A DNA stretch of 64,000 nt from NCBI RefSeq assembly GCF_032062245.1, contig NZ_DAMBQF010000005.1, positions 1 through 64,000 of the forward strand, in the 5' to 3' direction. Shown piece after piece: positions 26,593-34,023 of this stretch. The position numbers were made by a program, and so were the translations under genes. Every line of letters starts with the position of its first letter. The first letter of the stretch is position 1. The notes beneath the pieces are model-generated. The model did no database searches and was not told where the DNA came from. It worked only from the letters and a program-made list of their open reading frames with translations. This DNA comes from Soonwooa sp032062245. Lineage in GTDB: Bacteria; Bacteroidota; Bacteroidia; Flavobacteriales; Weeksellaceae.

Positions 26593-27462
26593 ATGGTTGC
26601 AGCAATATATTCTCAAAAGAAAGATTTTGATAGCTTTTTGTATCTCAATAAGTTTATCTCGGAGTTGGAGTTAAGACACATCCCAATTGTGTTGCACGCA
26701 GACATGGCAAAAAACATGAAATTCTCTAGTAGTTACGACACATTTCAAACTAAAGAAGATCTAAAAGCTAAAGGTGTGGACTATGTTTTCAGTTTTGGAG
26801 GCGATGGGACGATTCTTAGCGCGATGTCTTTTATCCAAGAGTTGGAAATTCCGATTGTTGGGATTAACATGGGAAGATTGGGCTTTTTGGCGAATTTTAA
26901 AAAAGAGGAAATCTTTAAAGAAATTGATGTTATCCTAAAAGGAGACTACACCATCAGTAAACGAAGTATCATAAAAGTAACGACTTCGAAACCTAATTCT
27001 ATTGACTTTCCGTACGCGTTGAATGACGTGACCTTGTCACGACAAGAAACGACCTCGATGATCACAATTGATTCTTATATTAATGATGATTTCTTGAATG
27101 TCTTTTGGGGTGATGGTTTGATTATTTCGACGCCGACAGGTTCCACCGCTTATTCTTTGAGTTGTGGCGGTCCAATTATTTCGCCAACTAATGGTAATTT
27201 TGTTATCACACCGATTGCGCCACACAACCTTAACGTTCGACCTTTGATTGTTAATGATGATGCAAAAATTACGTTGAACGTCGAAAGCCGATCGACGCAG
27301 TTTACACTGTCATTGGATTCTCGATTATATTATATGGATATTGGTAATGAAATCTATCTTGAAAAAGGGGAATTCTGCCTTAGTCTTATTATTCCAAATA
27401 ATTTTAGCTTCTACGAAACCATCCGACAAAAACTGCTTTGGGGGATTGATAAAAGAAACTAA
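26593..27462 (+). CDS. nadK: NAD kinase
   Basis: Makes NADP from NAD and ATP. Of 289 residues, the diacylglycerol-kinase-like catalytic motif GGDGT is at 69-73, followed by GINMGRLGFLA and the substrate-binding TPTGSTAYSLSCGGPI. It is cotranscribed with the CBS protein upstream. Its stop codon overlaps by 4 bp the stop of the convergent XRE regulator. Confidence 0.95.
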   Translation: MVAAIYSQKKDFDSFLYLNKFISELELRHIPIVLHADMAKNMKFSSSYDTFQTKEDLKAKGVDYVFSFGGDGTILSAMSFIQELEIPIVGINMGRLGFLANFKKEEIFKEIDVILKGDYTISKRSIIKVTTSKPNSIDFPYALNDVTLSRQETTSMITIDSYINDDFLNVFWGDGLIISTPTGSTAYSLSCGGPIISPTNGNFVITPIAPHNLNVRPLIVNDDAKITLNVESRSTQFTLSLDSRLYYMDIGNEIYLEKGEFCLSLIIPNNFSFYETIRQKLLWGIDKRN

Positions 27463-27773
27463 GTTTTTGTTTTCCAATATTTCAATTGCTCTTCTAGATT
27501 AGAGATTCTTGCTTCATATTGTTCGATTAATTTTTTTGAGAGAGTTTCACTAAAATCACTTTTTACATTATTATTGTCAAAAATTAGCTCCTCTGGTTCC
27601 ACATCCAAAACTTCACTAAGTTTCATTATGTAAAGAGCCCATGAGTTGCTCTCTCCTCGTTCCATTCTAGCATAGGCAGACTGTGATATGTTTAGTTTTT
27701 CTGCCATGTCAACCTGCGAATAGTTTTTCAGTTTTCTTAAGAATTTAATCTTTTTAGTAATAAATTTTATCAT
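27459..27773 (-). CDS. XRE-family helix-turn-helix regulator
   Basis: 104 residues from MIKFITKKIKFLRK; a start 8 codons upstream (27797) is possible. The Cro/C1-type HTH spans about 6-60 (NYSQVDMAEKLNISQSAYARME), followed by a C-terminal coiled coil (SKKLIEQYEARISNLEEQLKYW) that could dimerise it. It is divergent from a lipoprotein and barrel gene set and probably controls it. Direct repeats in the shared promoter region are candidate operators. Confidence 0.85.
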   Translation of the reverse strand: MIKFITKKIKFLRKLKNYSQVDMAEKLNISQSAYARMERGESNSWALYIMKLSEVLDVEPEELIFDNNNVKSDFSETLSKKLIEQYEARISNLEEQLKYWKTKT

Positions 27774-27805
27774 TTGTTTTTTTCTTAAAAATAGCATTTA
27801 ATGTT

Positions 27806-27839
27806 TAAATATGCGAAATTTATCAGTAAATATGTGAAA
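27806..27839. promoter_or_regulatory. Paired 13-bp direct repeats in the divergent promoter region
   Basis: TAAATATGCGAAA (27806-27818) and TAAATATGTGAAA (27827-27839) differ at one base and are 21 bp apart, two turns of the helix. They lie between the XRE gene and the lipoprotein gene, where an autoregulating repressor would bind. Confidence 0.5.
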
Positions 27840-27893
27840 ATAGATTTTTTTGGGAAGCATGAGATTCTTAGTTTTGGGCAATTAAAAATCATA

Positions 27894-28349
27894 ATGATGA
27901 AAAATAAATTACTTAATTCTATTCTAGCTTGTTTTTTAGTAGCTAGTATTTCGTGTAGAGAAGAAACACTTATTGCAAATGAGACGTCCAATGCAAATGA
28001 CATTGAGATTAAAGAAGGAACAGTTAAAGATGGAAGGTTGTATTTTCCAAACAAAGAATCTTTGCAAGTAACCTATAATAATCTTAAAGATGCGGAGGAC
28101 GAAGTTATAGCAAATTATATTGATACTAAAAATATTATATCTTTGCGACCTATTCTTACTAAAGATAATGAAGATTTAGTTCAGAATAAAATTCTTCAGA
28201 GAATTGAAAAGCTAAAGACTAATAAGCGATATATGCGAACATCTAATGCATTAAATAAATTGAACAATAATGAAAAAAATCTTCTTATTAGTATTGTTAA
28301 TAAATGTACCAATCTTCTGTCAATGTCAAGAAAACGACAATTCATCTAG
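27894..28349 (+). CDS. Truncated lipoprotein, unknown family
   Basis: Starts MMKNKLLNSILACFLVASISC (cysteine at 21), then a linker and EGRLYF-like text (KDGRLYFPNKESLQVTYNNL), which recalls larger flavobacterial lipoproteins of 250 residues or more. The frame ends after 151 residues, with the last 80 bp lying inside the next gene in another frame. I infer that the 3' part was deleted and the remaining frame runs by chance into its neighbour. An alternative start at 27801 adds an implausible N-terminus. Confidence 0.5.
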   Translation: MMKNKLLNSILACFLVASISCREETLIANETSNANDIEIKEGTVKDGRLYFPNKESLQVTYNNLKDAEDEVIANYIDTKNIISLRPILTKDNEDLVQNKILQRIEKLKTNKRYMRTSNALNKLNNNEKNLLISIVNKCTNLLSMSRKRQFI

Positions 28350-28827
28350 TAAAAGTAGTTATATTGGCTTTTATGGTGTAGGTATTTCTACATCAATTGA
28401 TAGAAATGCTGATTATTTACAAAAAAGTGAAGGAAGAGCTTTTAAAGAGTTTTCATTTGAAATATTTACAACACAAGGATTTAAATTGTATAATCGTGTG
28501 ATATTGTCAGCAATGTTCGCATTAGAAAAGCAAACAGGATATCATCGCCTATTTTTACCCATGAAAGGAGATATAAAATATTTTTTCAAACCAATTGATT
28601 CTGAAGAAAATATTTTTTTTGTGTATGGAAATTTTGGAAAAAATATTTCTTTATCTCCTGCTTTTGCAAATGGTTTTAGCAGTGCTTTTGGGATAGGCTT
28701 AGTTATTACTGGTGATTTTGATGAAAAACTCTTTGTATCACTTGAAATTAAAAACCAACAAGATGTATATAATAATAAAGGTTATAGCTTTGGAAGTACG
28801 GGGATTAAATTTGGTTTAAGTTTTTAG
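28270..28827 (+). CDS. Outer-membrane beta-barrel protein (small)
   Basis: 185 residues with a signal peptide (MKKIFLLVLLINVPIFCQC) and a run of alternating amphipathic strands (YIGFYGVGISTS, FFVYGNFGKNISLS, GIGLVITGDF) ending in phenylalanine (IKFGLSF), as expected for a barrel inserted by BamA. No family recognised. Its start overlaps the preceding frame by 80 bp; the next barrel gene follows after 3 bp. Confidence 0.65.
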   Translation: MKKIFLLVLLINVPIFCQCQENDNSSSKSSYIGFYGVGISTSIDRNADYLQKSEGRAFKEFSFEIFTTQGFKLYNRVILSAMFALEKQTGYHRLFLPMKGDIKYFFKPIDSEENIFFVYGNFGKNISLSPAFANGFSSAFGIGLVITGDFDEKLFVSLEIKNQQDVYNNKGYSFGSTGIKFGLSF

Positions 28828-28830
28828 AAC

Positions 28831-29382
28831 ATGAAGAAAATATTTTTTTTATTTGGGATTTTAATGGGAATACTAGGCTTTTCTCAGACAAGTAACGCTA
28901 GTGTGGAAAAGTCTGTCACAGGTTTGCAGATAGGATTTCTTGGTGTAGACATATATAATGAGTTAAAAATTTCTGACGCAATTGCTTTGCGCAGTCAATT
29001 CTCACTTAATCCGTCAATATGGGGTGGAGATTTATATACAAGAACTAACTTCGCTTTTTCACCATCTATTTCCTTAATGCCAAAATACTATTATAATACT
29101 GATGGGAGAGTAGGGAAGGGAAAAAATATAACTAATAATTCTGCCAATTATCTTGCATTAAAAATAGAGTATTTCCCAGATTGGTTTGTTATTTCTAATG
29201 CAGATAATGTTATGGTTAATGATGCAATATATTTTACACCTAATTATGGGATAAGAAGAAATTTTGGCAAACAATTCAACTACGAGTTTAGAATTGGTTT
29301 AGGAATAGGGAAAATATTAAAAGACAATTATCCGACCCAGCTTCGACCTGACCTCAGTTTTAAGATTGGATATGATTTTTAG
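28831..29382 (+). CDS. Outer-membrane beta-barrel protein
   Basis: 183 residues: a signal peptide (MKKIFFLFGILMGILGFSQ), barrel-like strands such as GLQIGFLGVDIYNEL, and a C-terminal FKIGYDF insertion signature. It resembles the many small outer-membrane porin-like proteins of flavobacteria without matching a named function. It is the last gene before a terminator. Confidence 0.7.
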   Translation: MKKIFFLFGILMGILGFSQTSNASVEKSVTGLQIGFLGVDIYNELKISDAIALRSQFSLNPSIWGGDLYTRTNFAFSPSISLMPKYYYNTDGRVGKGKNITNNSANYLALKIEYFPDWFVISNADNVMVNDAIYFTPNYGIRRNFGKQFNYEFRIGLGIGKILKDNYPTQLRPDLSFKIGYDF

Positions 29383-29456
29383 TCTTGCAACTAGTTTATT
29401 TTCGAAGATGCTTTTTAGCTAGATTAAAGCTATTGAGATCTTTATAGTATATCGCA

Positions 29457-29485
29457 AAAAGCTGTCAGAAAATGACAGCTTTTGT
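29457..29485 (+). terminator. Terminator after the barrel genes
   Basis: AAAAGCTGTCA pairs perfectly with TGACAGCTTTT around a 5-base loop. It lies about 75 bp after the last barrel gene. The T-tract is short (TTTTG). Confidence 0.7.
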
Positions 29486-29591
29486 GTTTAGACTAAATTA
29501 TATATATCTAGCCCTAGAAAAAATCATGATTCGGATTTGTGAATAATTCGTAAATTAGCAAACTAAAATAAATCTATTAAAAACATTAATT

Positions 29592-30659
29592 ATGAGTAGA
29601 AAGTTTCCGGCTGGTGTAGCCACAGGATCTTTGGTAACAGAAATTTTTGATTACGCAAAAGAGAATCAATTTGCACTTCCTGCAGTTAACGTTATTGGAT
29701 CTAGCAACGTTAACGCAACTATGGAAACCGCTGCTAAGCTAAACGCGCCGGTGATCATTCAGTTTTCTAACGGAGGAGCAGCTTTCAATGCAGGTAAAGG
29801 ACTTTCTAACGATGGACAAAAATCTGCAATCCTTGGTGCTATCGCTGGTGCTAAGCATATCCACACATTGGCAGAAGCTTATGGCGCAACAGTTATCCTA
29901 CATACGGACCACTGTGCAAAGAAATTGTTGCCTTGGATTGATGGATTAATGGATGCTAACGAAGCTTTCTATAAAGAAACTGGTAAGTCTTTGTACTCGT
30001 CTCATATGTTGGATCTTTCTGAAGAGCCTCTAGATGAGAACTTGAGTGTTTCTGCGGAATATTTCCAAAGAATGGCAAAACTAGGGATGACATTAGAAGT
30101 TGAAATCGGAGTAACTGGTGGAGAAGAAGATGGTGTTGACAATTCTAGCGTTGACAACTCTTTGTTATACACGCAACCGGAAGATGTTGCTTTGACTTAT
30201 GAAAAACTAAAAGCTATCTCTGATAACTTTACAATTGCAGCGGCATTTGGTAATGTACACGGTGTTTACAAGCCAGGTAACGTTGTTCTTACACCTAAAA
30301 TTTTGGATAACTCTCAGAAGTTTGTTCAAGAAAAATTCGGAACTGCAGCTAAGCCAATTAACTTCGTATTCCACGGAGGATCGGGATCTACACTAGAAGA
30401 GATTCGTGAGGCGATTAGCTACGGTGTTGTAAAAATGAATATCGATACAGATCTTCAGTTTGCTTATACTGAAGGTGTAAGAGATTATATGACAGGAAAA
30501 ATTGACTATTTAAGAACTCAGATTGGTAACCCAGACGGTGCGGATTCTCCTAACAAGAAATTCTACGACCCAAGAGTATGGTTGAGAAAAGGTGAAGATA
30601 CTTTCTCTGCGCGTTTAGTACAAGCTTTCGAAGATCTTAACAACGTCAACACACTTTAA
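29592..30659 (+). CDS. fbaA: Class II fructose-bisphosphate aldolase
   Basis: Zinc-dependent aldolase of glycolysis and gluconeogenesis. The 355 residues match the long class IIA form. VILHTDHCAKK (catalytic Asp and first zinc His near 107-110), EVEIGVTGGEEDGVDN, NVHGVYKPG and FVFHGGSGS, which together form the zinc and phosphate sites, are visible. It is followed by an inverted repeat and then accD. Confidence 0.97.
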   Translation: MSRKFPAGVATGSLVTEIFDYAKENQFALPAVNVIGSSNVNATMETAAKLNAPVIIQFSNGGAAFNAGKGLSNDGQKSAILGAIAGAKHIHTLAEAYGATVILHTDHCAKKLLPWIDGLMDANEAFYKETGKSLYSSHMLDLSEEPLDENLSVSAEYFQRMAKLGMTLEVEIGVTGGEEDGVDNSSVDNSLLYTQPEDVALTYEKLKAISDNFTIAAAFGNVHGVYKPGNVVLTPKILDNSQKFVQEKFGTAAKPINFVFHGGSGSTLEEIREAISYGVVKMNIDTDLQFAYTEGVRDYMTGKIDYLRTQIGNPDGADSPNKKFYDPRVWLRKGEDTFSARLVQAFEDLNNVNTL

Positions 30660-30665
30660 TAAATT

Positions 30666-30742
30666 TGTAAAATGTAGAATGTACAAAGCATAAAGTAATT
30701 AAAATGCTTTTGATTTGTACATTTTACATAATACATTCTACA
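30666..30742. repeat. Imperfect inverted repeat between fbaA and accD
   Basis: The left arm TGTAAAATGTA...CAAA...GCAT and the right arm ATGC...TTTG...TACATTTTACA are complementary with small insertions. The arms are built from the short unit ATGTAnAATGTA. A related structure lies between ftsZ and the YqeY gene (58737-58807). There is no T-tract, so it is not a standard terminator. Confidence 0.6.
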
Positions 30743-30756
30743 TAAATATAGATAAA

Positions 30757-31608
30757 ATGGCATTTGATTGGTTTAAACGAAAAGCGCAAAATATTACAAC
30801 CTCTACTGAGGACAAAAAAGATCTTCCTAAAGGTCTATGGCACAAGACTCCCACAGGGAAAATTATCGAAGCTGAAGAGCTAAAAGCGAACAATTATGTC
30901 TCGCCAGAAGATGGTTTCCATGTAAGAATCGGAAGTAGAGAATATTTTGATATTTTATTTGATGATCAAAAGTTTGAAGAACTTGATGCCAATGTAGAAA
31001 GTGTTGATATTCTTAAATTTAAAGATACAAAAGCCTACACTGATCGTCTTAAAGAAGTAAAAGCTAAAACCAAACTTAACGATTCTGTACGTAACGGAAC
31101 AGGGAAGGTTAATGGTGTAGAAATGGTAGTGTCTTGTATGGATTTCGCTTTTATTGGAGGATCTTTGGGTTCTGTAATGGGTGAAAAAATCAAGAGAGCT
31201 ATCGATTACGCTATGAAGCACAAATTGCCTTTCATGATTATTTGTCAGTCGGGAGGTGCACGTATGCAGGAAGCAGCTTATTCTTTAATGCAAATGGCGA
31301 AGGTACAAGCTAAATTGGCACAATTGTCAAATGCTGGTCTTCCGTATATCGCTTATCTTACCGATCCAACTTTTGGTGGTGTAACGGCGTCTTTTGCGAT
31401 GACCGCAGATATTATTATTGCTGAACCAGGCGCTTTGATAGGGTTTGCGGGACCTCGTGTTATCCGCGAAACAATTGGACGCGATTTGCCAGAAGGTTTC
31501 CAAACTGCTGAATTCTTACAAGAGAAAGGTTTTGTAGACTTTATTGTTAAACGTACAGAGGTTAAAGAAGCGCTCGCAAAAACGATAAAGTTGCTGATGC
31601 ACGCTTAA
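30757..31608 (+). CDS. accD: Acetyl-CoA carboxylase carboxyltransferase subunit beta, no zinc ribbon
   Basis: Transfers the carboxyl group from biotin to acetyl-CoA in fatty acid synthesis, together with AccA. The 283 residues start at MAFDWFKRKAQN; the frame extends to an earlier ATG (30715) inside the intergenic repeat, which is unlikely. The crotonase-like core is clear (GGSLGSVMGEKI, QSGGARMQEAAYSLMQMAK, GGVTASFA, GFAGPRVI). The four zinc cysteines of the usual N-terminal ribbon are replaced: the first pair by threonines around 31-33, the second by Ser49 and Asp52. Confidence 0.95.
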   Translation: MAFDWFKRKAQNITTSTEDKKDLPKGLWHKTPTGKIIEAEELKANNYVSPEDGFHVRIGSREYFDILFDDQKFEELDANVESVDILKFKDTKAYTDRLKEVKAKTKLNDSVRNGTGKVNGVEMVVSCMDFAFIGGSLGSVMGEKIKRAIDYAMKHKLPFMIICQSGGARMQEAAYSLMQMAKVQAKLAQLSNAGLPYIAYLTDPTFGGVTASFAMTADIIIAEPGALIGFAGPRVIRETIGRDLPEGFQTAEFLQEKGFVDFIVKRTEVKEALAKTIKLLMHA

Positions 31609-31613
31609 AATAT

Positions 31614-31639
31614 AACTCTCACGAAAGTGAGAGTTTTTT
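31614..31639 (+). terminator. Terminator after accD
   Basis: A 9-bp perfect stem (AACTCTCAC with GTGAGAGTT) and a GAAA tetraloop are followed by a T-tract. The next gene's ATG comes 2 bp later. Confidence 0.85.
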
Positions 31640-31641
31640 GT

Positions 31642-32154
31642 ATGAGGAAGTTTATTACAATATTTTTTAATGCGCTTAGGTCACTGTCTTTCAAAAAGAT
31701 AATGGTCGTTTTGGGAATTGGCATTGGACATCCATTGTTTTCGATTTTATATTTTTATGCAAGTTTTAGAGCTTTTAGCATTGCTAAAAAATTGTATCCC
31801 AAAACAAGTTCAACTAGCGGCGCTGGTAATGCATTTCGACATTCGTTTTGGGTGTGTTTAATCATGATGTATTTCTGTAAAGTGTCGTCACCCGAAAAGT
31901 CTTTGAAATGGTGTCGGAAATTAACGGACTTACACGAAGATCTTTTCCCGAACCAACCTCTCGAAACTATGATGGATAAACATAATAACGAAATAGGACT
32001 TAAGTATTTTATGAGCTTGTTGTCTGGTGTACATCGACAGTTTTTCGAAACCACTTTCTTTATCGATGAGCTTCAAAAGAAAACCAAAGAAGCCGTTATC
32101 CTCGAAAATCTAGATCAAAAGCTGGATGATCGTTTGGTTTATTTAAGAGAATAA
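31642..32154 (+). CDS. DUF6973 domain protein
   Basis: 170 residues from MRKFITIFFNALRSL; a GTG in the terminator stem (31627) keeps the frame open but is not the start. An N-terminal hydrophobic segment (around 20-45) is followed by GAGNAFRHSFWVCL and HEDLFPNQPLETMMDKHNNEIG, the conserved core of this family, with several histidines, an aspartate and an asparagine that look like a hydrolase or metal site. The function is not known. Confidence 0.75.
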   Translation: MRKFITIFFNALRSLSFKKIMVVLGIGIGHPLFSILYFYASFRAFSIAKKLYPKTSSTSGAGNAFRHSFWVCLIMMYFCKVSSPEKSLKWCRKLTDLHEDLFPNQPLETMMDKHNNEIGLKYFMSLLSGVHRQFFETTFFIDELQKKTKEAVILENLDQKLDDRLVYLRE

Positions 32155-32223
32155 CAAGCAATCATTCAGTTTTCGCATCTTAGATTTAATAAAATCTTTT
32201 ATTTTTACTAAAATTAAAATTAA

Positions 32224-33624
32224 ATGGTACTTAGCCGCATCTGGTCTGCCTTTATCATTATTGCGATAGTGGTTGCAGGAATCAAATACATTTCGTCCGA
32301 TAATTATAAAGAGATTTTTAACGACATGGTTGTTGGGAAAGGGGGCGACACAATAAAAATTTCGAAGCAACCGATAACTACATTTTCTCCAGAAGTCCAA
32401 GCTAATCTTCAGAAATCTGCCGATTTCGAGACTTCACATATTCATTACAAAAAAGATTCGCTTAATAATGTAAGCGTTTATCGTATACAATCAACGGACG
32501 GCGTTATTGGTACTAGCGAAACTGCGGTTAATATTTGTTTAAAACTTATTGGGATTATGGCATTATTCATGGGTTTTATGAGTATTGCCGAACGTGCTGG
32601 AGGTATCAATTTGTTGAGTCGTTTAATACAACCTTTCTTTTCAAAACTATTTCCTGAAGTTCCAAAAAATCACCCGTCTTTTGGACACATGATGCTGAAT
32701 TTTAGTGCTAATCTTTTAGGTTTAGATAATGCAGCAACGCCTTTCGGACTCAAAGCAATGGAAAGTTTACAGTCCTTAAATCCAGACAAAGATCGAGCGA
32801 GTAATGCGCAAATTATGTTTTTGTGTTTGCATGCCAGTGGCTTGACGTTGATCCCGGTTTCCATTATCGCTATTCGTTCGTCGATGGGCTCAGAGACACC
32901 GACAGATATATTTTTGCCATGTATGATTGCGACATTTTTTGCAACAATGGCAGCAATGATTATTGTCTCTATTAAACAAAAAATCAATCTTTTCCAACCT
33001 GTAGTTTTAGCTTATGTTGGTGGGATTTCCGCAATTATTGCGTTATTGGTTGTCTATCTTGTGCAACTTAGTAAAGACGAATTGGATGTCTTTTCTAAAG
33101 TCTTGAGTAATGGACTTATTTTATTGATTTTCTTTGCGATAGTGCTTGGCGCAATGTACAAGAAGATTAACATTTTTGATGCGTTTATTGACGGCGCGAA
33201 AGAAGGTTTTACAACCTGTGTTAAAATTATTCCGTATTTGGTTGGGATGTTAATCGCGATTTCGTTGTTAAGAACGAGCGGCGTTTTTGAAGTGATCATC
33301 GATGGCATGAAATGGCTAGCGCAATCTGCTCATCTGGATACAAGATTTGTAGATGGCTTGCCAACAGCTTTGATAAAACCGCTTTCTGGTTCTGGTGCTC
33401 GCGGTATGATGGTGGACACCATGACGACTTTTGGAGCAGATAGTTTTGCTGGCCGTTTGTCAGCGATTTTGCAAGGAAGTTCGGATACGACCTTTTATGT
33501 AATTGCCGTTTATTTTGGTTCTGTTGCTGTAAAAAATACGCGTTATACGGTAGGTGCGATGTTGTTGGCAGATTTGGTTGGCGTTATTACAGCGATTACA
33601 TTAGCTTATTTATTTTTTGGTTAA
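32224..33624 (+). CDS. SpmA-SpmB fusion membrane protein (nucleoside recognition domains)
   Basis: 466 residues with about ten hydrophobic helices, two Gate/nucleoside-recognition domains in one chain: the first like SpmA (SAFIIIAIVVAGIKY, LGLDNAATPFGLKAMESLQ), the second like SpmB (KEGFTTCVKIIPYLVGMLIAI, PLSGSGARGMM, GSSDTTFYV). In spore formers these are separate spore maturation proteins; in Bacteroidota the fused form is common and its substrate unknown. The small gene after it starts 3 bp downstream. Confidence 0.88.
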   Translation: MVLSRIWSAFIIIAIVVAGIKYISSDNYKEIFNDMVVGKGGDTIKISKQPITTFSPEVQANLQKSADFETSHIHYKKDSLNNVSVYRIQSTDGVIGTSETAVNICLKLIGIMALFMGFMSIAERAGGINLLSRLIQPFFSKLFPEVPKNHPSFGHMMLNFSANLLGLDNAATPFGLKAMESLQSLNPDKDRASNAQIMFLCLHASGLTLIPVSIIAIRSSMGSETPTDIFLPCMIATFFATMAAMIIVSIKQKINLFQPVVLAYVGGISAIIALLVVYLVQLSKDELDVFSKVLSNGLILLIFFAIVLGAMYKKINIFDAFIDGAKEGFTTCVKIIPYLVGMLIAISLLRTSGVFEVIIDGMKWLAQSAHLDTRFVDGLPTALIKPLSGSGARGMMVDTMTTFGADSFAGRLSAILQGSSDTTFYVIAVYFGSVAVKNTRYTVGAMLLADLVGVITAITLAYLFFG

Positions 33625-33627
33625 AAT

Positions 33628-34023
33628 ATGATTCAAGATAAAGATTTTACGTTGCGTTTAATTCGACAATTGACGCAAGCTTTAGAAAAGATTTTGTTGG
33701 GAAAACCTGACGAAAGTTTAATGCAAAAAGATTTGGATTTCGACTCGTTGATGAAGGATATTTTTAAATTTGATTTTAAAACATTATCTGCAATGTCAAC
33801 TTCTGAGATTATAGATTTGGTTAACGAACGTCAGGAGCGTGATCATGTGGATTATTATCAAATGTTGGGGAATGTTTTTCAGTTTCATTTTAACCAAACC
33901 GAAAACCTTGACTTTGCCGAAAAAGCAAAAACCTTCTACGAATTGTACTTACAAAAAAGTGGCATTTTCGCATTGCCAATCATCAATAGAATTTCTGTTT
34001 TAAAATCTAAACTAGAAAACTAA
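33628..34023 (+). CDS. Small helical protein, DUF6483-like
   Basis: 131 residues, mostly predicted alpha-helix, with no signal or membrane segment. The opening FTLRLIRQLTQALEKILLGK resembles the start of DUF6483 proteins; this is a weak memory-based match. It is 3 bp from the SpmAB gene, and its stop overlaps the stop of the convergent YifB gene by 4 bp. Confidence 0.5.
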   Translation: MIQDKDFTLRLIRQLTQALEKILLGKPDESLMQKDLDFDSLMKDIFKFDFKTLSAMSTSEIIDLVNERQERDHVDYYQMLGNVFQFHFNQTENLDFAEKAKTFYELYLQKSGIFALPIINRISVLKSKLEN

